Assembly (NCBI GenBank): GCA_029262055.1
Contig: JAJDAD010000026.1
Span: 1-64,000, forward strand
DNA: 64,000 bases
Reading direction: 5' to 3'
From: Candidatus Zhuqueibacterota bacterium
GTDB lineage: Bacteria > Zhuqueibacterota > Zhuqueibacteria > Oceanimicrobiales > Oceanimicrobiaceae
Shown here piece by piece: positions 18,105-28,426 of the stretch (positions are counted from its first letter, which is position 1; every line of letters begins with the position of its first letter). Under the pieces are notes generated by a model. The model did not search any database and had not been told where the DNA came from. It was given only the letters and a program-made list of their open reading frames with translations. Both the position numbers and the translations under genes were made by a program.

Positions 18105-19907
18105 CTATTCAACCTCCGGCACAAATGGCAAGATAGCTGAAATCTCCCCGGGCCGCAGTCGGCTAGCCCGTGCCACCTGGCGCAAGGGGCCAAGCACGTC
18201 CGATGGCAACTGTTGCAAGAGATTGGTTTTGCCAGCGGGAATCCCGGCCAGCCGGGCGGCGCGTACCCCTATCTGGTCGAACAGTGATTGCAGAAAACCC
18301 TTTGGCCGCGGGTAAACCAGCCAGTCGGTTTTCCCGGACGCATCAAGGCCTGCCTTTTCCCTGGCAATCGCCACGGCCACATCGAGTCCACCGAGACTAT
18401 CCACGAGACCGTGCTGCATCGCTTGCGTTCCGGTCCAAACCCGGCCTTGCGCAATCTCATGCACTTCGTCCCACGATTTGGTCCGGCCGGCTGCTACTTT
18501 TTCGACAAAATACCGGTAAAAACTCTCAGTCAGTCGGTTGAGTTGCGCACGCTCTGTTTTCGTCATCGTGCGTTTGTCTGTCGGCATGTCCGCGTGCGGT
18601 CCGGTTTTGACCGTTTCCCAGTTGATTCCCAGCTTTTCGTATGTCCCGGAAAGGTCGTACAAGGCCGTCACCACCCCGATAGACCCGGTGATCGTTAGGG
18701 GTTGGGCCACTATAGCGTCACAATTCATGGAAATCCAGTAGCCCCCGGAAGCCGCAACATCACTCATCGAAACGACCACAGGTTTTTGCTTACGCACTTC
18801 CTCGATCGCCGCCCACATTTGGTCGCTCGCCAAACCGTCGCCACCCGGACTGTCGACTCGCAGCACCACAGCCTTCACCTCGTCGTCATCCTGGGCAGAC
18901 TGTAGTATTCGCTCAAATGACCTTGCGCCCAGGTGGCGGCCCCAGACCGGGTCGAATCCGTCGGATCCGGAAACGATGTCACCGGAGGCATAAATCAATG
19001 CAACTTTGTCGCCGCCGGCCAGACCAACTTCATCCGGGGAGATGCGCGCATAATGGCGGGCGGCAACAACATTCAGTTTCTTGTCTTCCAACTCGGTAGA
19101 GTCCAATCTGTGGACTTTCCTGAGTAAAATCTGCTCAAGCTCAGGCTCAAAGCATAGAGCGTCGAAAAGGTCAGCCGCTAGAGCCTCTTCGGAAGAATAG
19201 ATGCCGCCGTCCAGGAGGTTAGTAAGGTCAGGCTTGTCAATATCCCGCCGGGCACAGATGCTATCCACGAATTCAGTGTAGAATTCACTCAGCAGAGATT
19301 CGGTCTGTTCCCGGTGCGCCGGGCTCATGCTCTCGCGCTTGAAAATATCGCCGGCACTTTTGTATTTGCCGATATTCTCGACTTGCGGATTTACCCCCAG
19401 TTTGGTGAGCAGGCCTTTGACGAACGGAACCTGCACGGCCAGGCCGTTGAACTCAGCGTAGGACTGCGGCTGCATGTAGATTTCATCTGCTACGGATGCC
19501 AGGTAGTAGGACTTTTCATTACAAAATCTCAGGTGTGAGACGACAAACTTTCCACTTTTCTTGAATTGCTCAATCCGGGACCGAATCTCCTGAGCCTTGG
19601 CCCAGCCTAAACCGGGAAAATTGACCGTGAGCCAAATCCCTTTGATCCGCTCGTCCTGGCTGGCGTATGTCAGCGCTTTGCGGATGTCTTCCATCTGCAG
19701 GTTGGCGCCTTCAAGCCCGCGACTAAACGCATCCCGCGGATACTGCTCGGTAATAAAACCGGCCAGGTTCAATTTCAAAACTGAGTCATGCTCAACGACC
19801 GGCTTGTCCTCGAATGCTGCCTTGAGCGCAAAGAGCATCAAGCCAGCAAATGCCAGAAAAAGGCCACAGAATATGAAGAGAATGAGCCAGCCCCTGCCTT
19901 TTACCAT
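18105..19907 (-). CDS. sppA: Signal peptide peptidase SppA, 67 kDa-type
   Basis: VVLRVDSPGGDGLASDQMWAAI, SDVAASGGYWISMNCDAIVAQPLTITGSIGV, YRYFVEKVAAGR, GRVWTGTQAMQHGLVDSLGG; start chosen at MVKGRGW after a GGAGGT RBS. Confidence 0.92.
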   Translation of the reverse strand: MVKGRGWLILFIFCGLFLAFAGLMLFALKAAFEDKPVVEHDSVLKLNLAGFITEQYPRDAFSRGLEGANLQMEDIRKALTYASQDERIKGIWLTVNFPGLGWAKAQEIRSRIEQFKKSGKFVVSHLRFCNEKSYYLASVADEIYMQPQSYAEFNGLAVQVPFVKGLLTKLGVNPQVENIGKYKSAGDIFKRESMSPAHREQTESLLSEFYTEFVDSICARRDIDKPDLTNLLDGGIYSSEEALAADLFDALCFEPELEQILLRKVHRLDSTELEDKKLNVVAARHYARISPDEVGLAGGDKVALIYASGDIVSGSDGFDPVWGRHLGARSFERILQSAQDDDEVKAVVLRVDSPGGDGLASDQMWAAIEEVRKQKPVVVSMSDVAASGGYWISMNCDAIVAQPLTITGSIGVVTALYDLSGTYEKLGINWETVKTGPHADMPTDKRTMTKTERAQLNRLTESFYRYFVEKVAAGRTKSWDEVHEIAQGRVWTGTQAMQHGLVDSLGGLDVAVAIAREKAGLDASGKTDWLVYPRPKGFLQSLFDQIGVRAARLAGIPAGKTNLLQQLPSDVLGPLRQVARASRLRPGEISAILPFVPEVE

Positions 19908-20258
19908 TTTACCTCCATCATTAGCGATGACTCGAATATGTTGTGAGGAACATACAAAACCCGCCAAAGTCTAGCAAGCAAATTGCTCCCAGCCAAAACG
20001 TCCGGCAACACAGGTGCCGAATAGAAATCGGATAGGGTGGATTGTGTAAATGTTACACTGCCTGCACGGTATGTCAGCCAAAGAAACCAGACCCAAAGCT
20101 TTTGGCTGAATACGCTATTCTATTGTACTTCCAGGCTTTACGCGATTTCTGCTAAGGCAGTTTCAATCCTGGCACCGCATTTGTGTACATTCGTGGAAAC
20201 TCAGATTATTCGGCTCCCTTTTCACCTTTACTTGTTAATCACTGGCAGGAGGAATATC

Positions 20259-21008
20259 ATGAAGAGATTTATTTTTACAATTTTGTTGATGAGCTTGGCG
20301 GTTGTGTTCATGGAACCAGCTGAAGTTCTGTTCAGCAAGTTCATTCGGGCCGACCAGCCGGAGGCGCACGAAATTCAATCCGGTGAATGGTTGAGCAAGC
20401 TGGCCCAAAAGTACTACGGCGACCTTTCCTATTGGAAGGAGCTGGCCCTGGTGAATCGTGCGCCAAACAGCAACCTGATCATTCCGGGAGAGAAGGTTAT
20501 CATCCCGAGCTTTGCCGCCGTCGAGAAGATCCGCAAATCGCGCACCCTGAGCGCGGTGAACCGGATTATCGGAAAGCAGGAGAGTATTCTGGCCGGCGCT
20601 CTGCATGAGCCACAAGAACCCGTGGCGAAGGTACAATCTGAAAGACAATCCGCGCCCGTACGCCTTGAGCCAAAAACCAGAACGACAACGGCAGAAGTCG
20701 CCGAATCACGACGCGCTCCCCAGAAAGCTGTTGCCGCGCAGAAGCCGGACGAAAAATTCAGCTTGGCGTCAACCCCGGTCCTGAGCGGCCTGGCGGTCCT
20801 GGTGGTGGTTGCAGCGATCGCAATCTTTATGTATGTCCGCAAGCGGCGGCGCGACGCCGAGATAGCATACTACGGTGACTCCGGTCCGGTCAATACCCCG
20901 GTCGAGGAAGACGGCGACAAGGGGGTCTATTTCTTCGATGACTTTAAGAAGCAAAACCGTGCGACCAAGGACCAAAAGGACAAGGAAGTAGCCGTGGCCG
21001 AAAAATAA
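20259..21008 (+). CDS. LysM domain membrane protein
   Basis: HEIQSGEWLSKLAQKYYGDLSYWKELALVNRAPNSNLIIPGEKVIIP; TM near the C-terminus; start at ATG 20259 with AGGAGG RBS. Confidence 0.85.
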   Translation: MKRFIFTILLMSLAVVFMEPAEVLFSKFIRADQPEAHEIQSGEWLSKLAQKYYGDLSYWKELALVNRAPNSNLIIPGEKVIIPSFAAVEKIRKSRTLSAVNRIIGKQESILAGALHEPQEPVAKVQSERQSAPVRLEPKTRTTTAEVAESRRAPQKAVAAQKPDEKFSLASTPVLSGLAVLVVVAAIAIFMYVRKRRRDAEIAYYGDSGPVNTPVEEDGDKGVYFFDDFKKQNRATKDQKDKEVAVAEK

Positions 21009-21066
21009 TTCCTCCCGACAGAGGGATCCTGCGCCTCTGGTTGGCGTAGCCACCGGTTACCCACCT

Positions 21067-21112
21067 TCTCCAAATGGCCTCCGAAAATGGTTTTCGGGGG
21101 CCACTTTTTTTT
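21067..21112. terminator. Terminator-like hairpin, copy 1
   Basis: TGGCCTCCGAAAA-TGG-TTTTCGGGGGCCA followed by CTTTTTTTT; 41/42 nt identical to 22636-22677. Confidence 0.85.
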
Positions 21113-21229
21113 ATCCGGGTAGAGAGACGGTATGCGCACATAAGGTGTGTTTGCCGCGCGAAAATAGTTCTTGCGTATTTCGATGTATATACATATTTTG
21201 TCAAAACATGCAAGTAGGGTACTTGAGAA

Positions 21230-21679
21230 TTGGATATTAGCGAAGAAATAAAGCAAGAAAAATTCAATAGCGGATATGAGAAGCTGGCTGTCAACATGAT
21301 CTTTACCACTAGTTGGCTCAATACGCTCATTCTGCAGAGACTCAAACCTTTTGATATTTCACCGCAGCAGTACAATGTACTTAGGATTCTCCGGGGTCAG
21401 CATCCTAATCCCGCCACTGTTAATCTACTGCAGGAAAGGATGCTAGACAAGATGTCGAATGCTTCTCGGCTGGTTGAGAAACTGCGGGTGAAAGGATTTG
21501 TAGAAAGAGAGACCTGCGAGTCAGATCGGCGCGCCTGTGATGTCGTAATCACGGAAGAAGGTTTTCGTATCTTAAATGAAGTTGACAAGACACAGACGGA
21601 GTGGGAAGAGAATTTCAAGTCTCTTTCAATACGGGAGGCGAGGGACCTCAATCGCTTACTGGATAAATTGCGCGGATAA
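21230..21679 (+). CDS. MarR family transcriptional regulator
   Basis: SPQQYNVLRILRGQHPNPATVNLLQERMLDKMSNASRLVEKLRVKGFVERETCESDRRACDVVITEEG; TTG start. Confidence 0.88.
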   Translation: MDISEEIKQEKFNSGYEKLAVNMIFTTSWLNTLILQRLKPFDISPQQYNVLRILRGQHPNPATVNLLQERMLDKMSNASRLVEKLRVKGFVERETCESDRRACDVVITEEGFRILNEVDKTQTEWEENFKSLSIREARDLNRLLDKLRG

Positions 21680-21833
21680 AAAAATTTAGAAGAATACGTG
21701 TATAAACATTAAATGTGCAGGCTTTAAGTTTTCCTGGACTAAGTTGACGTCAACCGCACAGATGGAACAGTACTTATCTAATTCACTTAAGACATTCCGT
21801 CAAAGACCAATTAACAAACACAAAGGAGGTTCT

Positions 21834-22421
21834 ATGTTTTCCAAAGTAGTATTGCATGCCGCAGTCCTGGGACTGTTTTTCGCAAGCGCAACTTTCGGCG
21901 GAGACACGTATCAAATTGACCCGTCACACTCCTCGGTAGCTTTTTCCGTACGGCATCTCGTAATCAATAAGGTGCGGGGTAATTTCAAGGAGTTTTCCGG
22001 GACGATCAGCTATGATGAAGCCGACATTGCCAAATCATCAGTAGATGTAAACATCAAGGCCGCCAGCATCAACACCGAGAATGAAGGCCGGGACAATCAT
22101 CTGCGTAGCCCGGAATTTTTCGATGCGGAAAATCATCCGGAAATTACTTTCGTGAGCAAACAAATCTCGAAAAAGGGTGAGGAGCTTGTCGTATCGGGTG
22201 AGTTCACCATGCATGGAGTCACAAAGGAAGTCAGCATTCCTTTCGAGGTTGTGGGAAAGATCGTTGATCCCTGGGGCAAGACCCGCATTGGCATTGAAGC
22301 CAGCCTGACCCTGAATCGGCAAGACTATGGCGTTTCCTGGAGCAATGCTATGGACAATGGTGGATTGGTGGTGGGCAATGAGGTCAGAATTGAGCTCAAC
22401 ATCGAGGCAGTGAAACAATAG
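21834..22421 (+). CDS. YceI family protein
   Basis: YQIDPSHSSVAFSVRHLVINKVRGNFKEFSGTISYDEAD...HPEITFVSKQI; AAGGAGG RBS before ATG 21834. Confidence 0.93.
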   Translation: MFSKVVLHAAVLGLFFASATFGGDTYQIDPSHSSVAFSVRHLVINKVRGNFKEFSGTISYDEADIAKSSVDVNIKAASINTENEGRDNHLRSPEFFDAENHPEITFVSKQISKKGEELVVSGEFTMHGVTKEVSIPFEVVGKIVDPWGKTRIGIEASLTLNRQDYGVSWSNAMDNGGLVVGNEVRIELNIEAVKQ

Positions 22422-22635
22422 TCTCGTCCCGCACATGTCCGAAGAACGGGGCCTACACGCGCTCCTTCGTGCACTCGTGACCCAGGCAGCGAACATCGAG
22501 CTTAGGAGCATTGTGGCACCCACTGATTAGGAAAAGAATGGGTCGGTTCCGTCGTTGACTTCACAAAACAATGTACTTAGAGTCGATGAATGATTGAAAA
22601 GCCTCGCGCCTGGTGGACCGGCCGGAATTGCCTCG

Positions 22636-22680
22636 TCTCCAAATGGCCTCCGAAAATGGTTTTCGGAGGCCACTTTTGTT
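22636..22680. terminator. Terminator-like hairpin, copy 2
   Basis: TGGCCTCCGAAAA-TGG-TTTTCGGAGGCCA (13-bp perfect stem) followed by CTTTTGTT. Confidence 0.8.
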
Positions 22681-22902
22681 ATCTGGAATGAGAACTGGAT
22701 ACAGGCTAAACTTGTTGCGTCTATGCTGTTGTTTATCTAAATTCGGTGCAATTGCAGCTAAACTCGGCCCTCGACGTGAAGATTAGTTGATGGGTATGTC
22801 CATCAATCGGAACCTACTCAAAAAGTGATTCATAGTCCCGGTTGGCGAAGAGTGTTAGCCATGTCGTATCGAATACGGAGTTGAGAGCATGAAGGTGGAA
22901 AA

Positions 22903-25533
22903 ATGACGCAAGACACCCCATCTGTTTTCCAACATGGGAGCGCTTGGGTGCGCACGGATTTTCATCTGCACACGCGAAAAGACAAGGAATTCTCTTATTT
23001 TGGGGAGGATGATTGGTATGACGCGTCCTATATCGAAGGCTTGATGAAGGCCAATGTCCGCGTCGGCGTGATCACGAACCACAACAAGTTCGACCTTGAT
23101 GAGTTCAGGGCGCTGTGGAAGAATGCCTGGAAGGATGAAATTTTTTTGCTGCCGGGGGTAGAACTGTCGGTCAAGGACGGCTCGCATGGCCTGCATGTGT
23201 TGGTTGTTTTTCAGGAAACATGGATTCGCAACCAAGAGAATAAGAACTACATTCAGAGTTTCCTTGACGTTACTTTTGCCGGTCAGAGCAATTTCGAAAA
23301 TGAGAATGGCCGTTCAAACCACGACCTGATCGAAACAATCCGGGAACTCGACAAATTCGAGCGGGACTACTTCATTGTCTATGCCCATGTCGAAGCACAA
23401 AATGGCCTGTGGGGCGGTTTGTCGGGCGGGCGTATCGAGGAACTCGGCAGAAACGATCTCTTCCGCAAGAGAAGTCTCGGTTTCCAAAAAGTGGAGACCA
23501 GAGATCTGCGCGCTAAAGTTGCTGCCTGGCTTGGCGACTGGTATCCCGCCGAAGTCGAGGGCTCGGACTGTAAAACGATTGACCAAATCGGACAGGGAAA
23601 ATCCTGTTTTCTGAGACTCGGCGCCTTCACCTTTGAGGCGGTCAAGTACGCTTTACTCGACTATTCCAATCGAGTTGCCCAGGAGCCCAGGAAGCACGAA
23701 GGGTCCCATATTCTCAGCGTGGCCTTCGAGGGCGGTGTCCTGAGCGGAAAGACGATTCGCTTCTCACCGGAGCTTAACACTCTGATCGGGATCCGCGGCA
23801 GCGGGAAATCTTCAATTCTGGAAGCCGTTCGTTATGCCCTGGATATTCCTTTTGAGGAAAAGACTGTCGATCGCGACTATAAGGAGAGTCTCGCTGGCCA
23901 TACACTCGGGAGCGGAGGCAAAGTGACGATCCAAGCGATCGACCAGCGAGGCCAGCACTATGAGATTCGGCGGATATATAAAGAACAGCCGGATGTCCAT
24001 ATAGACGGCATCCTACAACCCGGCATCTCCATCCGTGATACGGTCATCCACAAACCCATCTATTTTGGCCAAAAGGACCTTTCCAACTCGGGGGAGGGAT
24101 TCGAGAAAGATTTGGTGGAGAAACTGGTTGGGGAAAAACTGCACGATATTCGAGAGAAAATTGACGCGCAGAGACAGTTGGTGACTGATGCGGTTGCTCG
24201 TCTTCAACAGTTATCCATGACGGAGGAAAAGAAAAGAGAATACCAGAGGAAAAAGCAAGACGCAGAATTTAGACTTAAGTTTTTCAAAGATCGTGGCGCA
24301 GAGGACAAACTACAAAAGCAGGTGGACTTCGACGTGGATGTCCGAAAGTGCTCACAGGTTGTATCGTATGCAAAGGTGTACCTGTCCGCTTTGAAGGAAT
24401 TTGTCAACCGACACGAAGACGATCTCAGGAATCAGACGGTTTATAACTCACGTCAAAACGAGGCTTTTTTTAAAGAACTTTTTGCTATCTACGAGAAGTT
24501 GACCGTCTCCTTCCAAAAGATTAAGGGCTTTGTGTCAGAGGGGAACACTGTGCTGTCCGAACTGCAAGACAAAGCAAAGGAATTTGAAGCCAAACGGGAG
24601 GGGCTCAAGGAGGAGTTTGCCGAGATTGAAAGACAATTAGCGGCGGAACTGAAGGATACAGGGGTAGCAGCCATCCGCCCGCAGGAATTCCGAGAGTTGC
24701 GAAAGACTGTTGATCATTCCAAACAAATGCTTGATGCGCTGGACAAGCAGGAGTCACGGCGTGCCGAGGTTGACCGGGAGCTGATCAAGGAACTCGCCGT
24801 TTTGAAAGAACAATGGCGTGAGGAATACAAAATGATCAAGACGGAGTTGGATAAGGTCAACACGAATCACTCTTCCCTGGAGATCAAGGTTGAACACAAG
24901 GGAAATAAAACTGCTTTTACGGGTTTCATGAAGGACATCTTCCGAGGCAGTCGGATTCGTGAGGCAACCCTTTCTTCGCTTGCTGAAAACTTCTCCGACT
25001 TCGGAGATATGTACAGGCAGTTTGATCAAGTCGAAGCCAGTCTTGGGGGATCGGCTCAGGTCTTTGAGCAATACTTCAACGACAACCTTCCGGCGCTGTT
25101 GACTTGGCAAGTCCCCAATCGCTTCACCATCAAGTATCGCGGCAAGGAACTGAAACACCACTCGCTGGGTCAGCGGGCTTCAGCGCTCATTCTTTTTGTC
25201 CTGAGTCAGCGTGAGAATGATGTCATGATCATTGACCAGCCAGAAGACGACCTGGACAATCAGACAATTTACGAAGACGTGATCAAACTGATCCGCGACC
25301 TTAAGCCAAGAACGCAGTTCATCTTCGCAACGCACAACGCAAATGTCCCGGTGCTTGGAGATGCTGAGCAGGTTGTCTCCTGCGCCTATGCGGATAATGC
25401 CATCAGCACGACTGGCGGCAGCATTGATAGCCCGGAGTTGCAACAGAAAATCGTGAACATTATGGAGGGTGGCGAGGAAGCCTTCAACCAAAGAAAAAGG
25501 ATATACGAGACATGGAAACCGCAAAGCTTCTAG
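22903..25533 (+). CDS. TrlF-like protein: N-terminal PHP domain fused to SMC/ABC-type ATPase
   Basis: PHP motifs DFHLHT, TNHN, LLPGVELS; Walker A GIRGSGKSSILEAV; coiled coil; signature LGQRASALILFVL; Walker B MIIDQPEDDLDN; FATHNANVPVLGDAEQ. Confidence 0.88.
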   Translation: MTQDTPSVFQHGSAWVRTDFHLHTRKDKEFSYFGEDDWYDASYIEGLMKANVRVGVITNHNKFDLDEFRALWKNAWKDEIFLLPGVELSVKDGSHGLHVLVVFQETWIRNQENKNYIQSFLDVTFAGQSNFENENGRSNHDLIETIRELDKFERDYFIVYAHVEAQNGLWGGLSGGRIEELGRNDLFRKRSLGFQKVETRDLRAKVAAWLGDWYPAEVEGSDCKTIDQIGQGKSCFLRLGAFTFEAVKYALLDYSNRVAQEPRKHEGSHILSVAFEGGVLSGKTIRFSPELNTLIGIRGSGKSSILEAVRYALDIPFEEKTVDRDYKESLAGHTLGSGGKVTIQAIDQRGQHYEIRRIYKEQPDVHIDGILQPGISIRDTVIHKPIYFGQKDLSNSGEGFEKDLVEKLVGEKLHDIREKIDAQRQLVTDAVARLQQLSMTEEKKREYQRKKQDAEFRLKFFKDRGAEDKLQKQVDFDVDVRKCSQVVSYAKVYLSALKEFVNRHEDDLRNQTVYNSRQNEAFFKELFAIYEKLTVSFQKIKGFVSEGNTVLSELQDKAKEFEAKREGLKEEFAEIERQLAAELKDTGVAAIRPQEFRELRKTVDHSKQMLDALDKQESRRAEVDRELIKELAVLKEQWREEYKMIKTELDKVNTNHSSLEIKVEHKGNKTAFTGFMKDIFRGSRIREATLSSLAENFSDFGDMYRQFDQVEASLGGSAQVFEQYFNDNLPALLTWQVPNRFTIKYRGKELKHHSLGQRASALILFVLSQRENDVMIIDQPEDDLDNQTIYEDVIKLIRDLKPRTQFIFATHNANVPVLGDAEQVVSCAYADNAISTTGGSIDSPELQQKIVNIMEGGEEAFNQRKRIYETWKPQSF

Positions 25534-26681
25534 AAATCATCGCCCGTGACGAAGACAGTACACACCAGTTCAAGGCGAATGTCACGAATGCGCAATCCTT
25601 GTCTGAAGAACTCTGTGCCTTCAGCAATTCGGGGGGTGGTCAGATCTTCATTGGAATAAGCAATGACGGGACATTTTCCGGCTTGGCTCGCGAAGATATG
25701 GGTCGTCTGAATCAGCTCGTTTCTAACACAAGCACGAACAATGTCCGCCCCCCCATCAACCCAAGAACCGAGAATGTTTCGACCTCAGACGGGCTGGTCA
25801 TGGTTGTGACTGTGGCAGACGGCGTATCCAAGCCTTACATGGATAACAATGGTGCGATTTGGGTCAAGTGCGGATCTGACAAGCGCAAAGTAACATCCCG
25901 TGAGGAAATCCAGAGATTATTTCAGAGTGCGGGCTTGATCCACGGTGACGGAGTACCGGCCAACGACTTGACCATTGCCGATCTGGACACGAACTATTTC
26001 AAGGCCTTCTTTGAGAAGGACCGCGGTGAATCCGTCGATAAACAGGACGTGCCGCTATCTGGTCTCCTTGAGAACATGAATCTAATGAAGAACGGGATCC
26101 TAAATATAAGCGGGGCCTTGTTGTTCGCAGAAAACCCTAGTCTTCGGCTACCGATATTCATCGTCAAGGCCATCGCTTATCCAGGCGCGGTAATCGATGA
26201 GGAGAACTACATTGACAGTCAGGACATCAAGGGGAAGATCGCTGACGTTTTCCAGAAAAGCATGAGTTTTGTTGGTGGCAATATCAAACACTTGCAAAAA
26301 GATCAAGGAATCAATGCTCCAGGCGACTGGGAAATTCCAAGGATCGCATTCCAAGAACTGATCGCGAATGCGTTGATTCACCGAGATTACTTCGTGTCTG
26401 CTCCCGTCCGGATGTTTGTTTTCTCTGATCGAGTGGAAATCGTCAGTCCTGGTTGCCTGCCGAACAACTTGACCATTGAGAATATCAAAAGTGGCAACTC
26501 GAATATCCGTAACCCAATTCTTGCGTCATACGCAACGAAGGTCATGCCATACCGAGGTTTGGGCAGTGGGATCATAAGAGCATTGAAAGCCTACCCCAAT
26601 ATCGAGTTCGAGAACGCTACGGATGGCAACCTTTTCAAGGTCACGGTTCTTCGTCAGAGCATTGGAAACGGAAACAGTTAA
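25512..26681 (+). CDS. AlbA_2 (Schlafen-type) putative DNA-binding/ATP-binding protein
   Basis: HQFKANVTNAQSLSEELCAFSNSGGGQIFIGISNDGTFSGL; C-terminal ANALIHRDYF...FSDRVEIVSPG...RNPILASY (HATPase_c_4-like). Overlaps the upstream gene by 22 nt. Confidence 0.88.
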   Translation: METAKLLEIIARDEDSTHQFKANVTNAQSLSEELCAFSNSGGGQIFIGISNDGTFSGLAREDMGRLNQLVSNTSTNNVRPPINPRTENVSTSDGLVMVVTVADGVSKPYMDNNGAIWVKCGSDKRKVTSREEIQRLFQSAGLIHGDGVPANDLTIADLDTNYFKAFFEKDRGESVDKQDVPLSGLLENMNLMKNGILNISGALLFAENPSLRLPIFIVKAIAYPGAVIDEENYIDSQDIKGKIADVFQKSMSFVGGNIKHLQKDQGINAPGDWEIPRIAFQELIANALIHRDYFVSAPVRMFVFSDRVEIVSPGCLPNNLTIENIKSGNSNIRNPILASYATKVMPYRGLGSGIIRALKAYPNIEFENATDGNLFKVTVLRQSIGNGNS

Positions 26682-26889
26682 GTGGATCCGAATAGCATCG
26701 ATCCGCCCGCCTTTTGATCACAAATCGCCTTTTAAGGAACCGAAACGGCGCTTGGAATATAACCCTGAGCAGGCTGCCCGGATGTGGCGGAGGACGCAGT
26801 CCGGCGTGTGGTGCAGGGAACTCCAATCGCGGCTAGAACCTGTCAAGTACGACCAAACCTTCACCCAGCACCCCTTTTCGGAGGACAAA

Positions 26890-28368
26890 ATGAAAGCGTT
26901 CATCGGCACGATTCTCTCTACCTCTTTACTCCTCATGACCATCGCCGTACCTCTGCAGGCGCAGGAAAAAGACGTCGAGCGCCTTGTTGCGGCCATGGCC
27001 GGCGACACGCCCATCGTTGCTGACTTACAGCAACTCTGCGATGAAATCGGTGGCCGGCCAACCGGTTCGCCCGCAAATCTTCAGGCAGTGGAGTGGGCGA
27101 TGCAGAAGTTTCCGGATGCCGGTGTGACTGCCAGGAAGGAAGCTTTCACAATGCCACGTCTCTGGCTCGAACGGTCTACTGCAGCCGTGATCAGCGGCGA
27201 TGTAACCTACGAAGCGAGCGTCGTTGCCATGACATTTTCGGTCGGGACGCCCAAAGAAGGGACAACTGCTCCGCTGGTCGACGGCGGCCACGGTGCAAAG
27301 GAGGATTTTGCGCGGCTCGGCGACGCTGCCCGCGGCGCTTTCATTCTCATCAGCACGGATGTGCTGCTCGACATTGACGGGCTTTTTGCAGAATACATAA
27401 ACGCTGTCGCTATCGAAAAACATGCATTTGCCGCTGGAGCCACTGGCGTGGTCTATATGTCGTCGCGGCCGCAGGGATTGCTTTACCGCCACAACGCATC
27501 GCTGGGCCACGACAACAAGCATCCGATGCTGGTGATGGAACGGGAGGCGGCCAAACGCGCTTTGCGTTTGCTGCGCTCCGGCAAGAAACTGGACCTGACC
27601 GCCAAAATCGATGTTCAGGACGGTGGTGAGTATGAAAGCTACAATGTGATCGGCGAAATTCCGGGTTCAGGACTGGCGGACGAATTCGTGGTCATGGGTG
27701 CGCATCTTGACTCGTTTGGCCTCGGCACAGGTGCAAATGATAACGGCTGCAATGTTTCGATGCTGATCGATATTGCACGCCAGATGAAGCGTCTCGGGAT
27801 TCAACCGCGGCGTACCATCAGATTCATTCTGTGGAACGGCGAAGAGCAGGGCCTGAACGGCTCCTGGCGTTACACGCAGCAGCATGCCGATGAACTCGAT
27901 GGTCACGTCATGGCCGGTTCCATCGATATCGGCAGCGGCCGGATTACGGGCTTTTTCACAAATGGGCGGGCGGATCTGCTCGCGCCCGTGGAACAGGTTC
28001 TGGCGCCGGTGAGCAAGCTGGGGCCTTTCACTCAAATCAACGAACCGGTTGTCGGGACCGACAACTACGACTTTATGGTGCAGGGTGTCGCGAATGTGGT
28101 TGCCAACCACGAGCCCTTTAACTACGGTCCGAACTACCATGCGGTGTCGGATACTTACGACAAAGTGGATACACAGCAGCTCAGGCGAAACGCCGCAGTG
28201 GTCGCCGCGTTCACCCTGGGTGTCGCAAATATGGAGGTCAACTGGAAGCGCCAAACCCGCGCTGAGGTGCAACAACTGGTCGACAACACCAGCCTGCGGG
28301 CACAAATGGACATGTTCTACTTGCAGGGCGGTTGGCTCGACGGTTCGCGCGGACGGGCGGCTGAGTAG
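26890..28368 (+). CDS. M28 family metallopeptidase
   Basis: MGAHLDSFGLGTGANDNGCNVSMLIDIARQM, RFILWNGEEQGLNGSWRY; signal peptide from Met 26890. Confidence 0.87.
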   Translation: MKAFIGTILSTSLLLMTIAVPLQAQEKDVERLVAAMAGDTPIVADLQQLCDEIGGRPTGSPANLQAVEWAMQKFPDAGVTARKEAFTMPRLWLERSTAAVISGDVTYEASVVAMTFSVGTPKEGTTAPLVDGGHGAKEDFARLGDAARGAFILISTDVLLDIDGLFAEYINAVAIEKHAFAAGATGVVYMSSRPQGLLYRHNASLGHDNKHPMLVMEREAAKRALRLLRSGKKLDLTAKIDVQDGGEYESYNVIGEIPGSGLADEFVVMGAHLDSFGLGTGANDNGCNVSMLIDIARQMKRLGIQPRRTIRFILWNGEEQGLNGSWRYTQQHADELDGHVMAGSIDIGSGRITGFFTNGRADLLAPVEQVLAPVSKLGPFTQINEPVVGTDNYDFMVQGVANVVANHEPFNYGPNYHAVSDTYDKVDTQQLRRNAAVVAAFTLGVANMEVNWKRQTRAEVQQLVDNTSLRAQMDMFYLQGGWLDGSRGRAAE

Positions 28369-28426
28369 GTGCCGCCCAGTCATGGGGTGGCCCAAAATGA
28401 CATAACTGAATAATGCAGCGCTCAAC

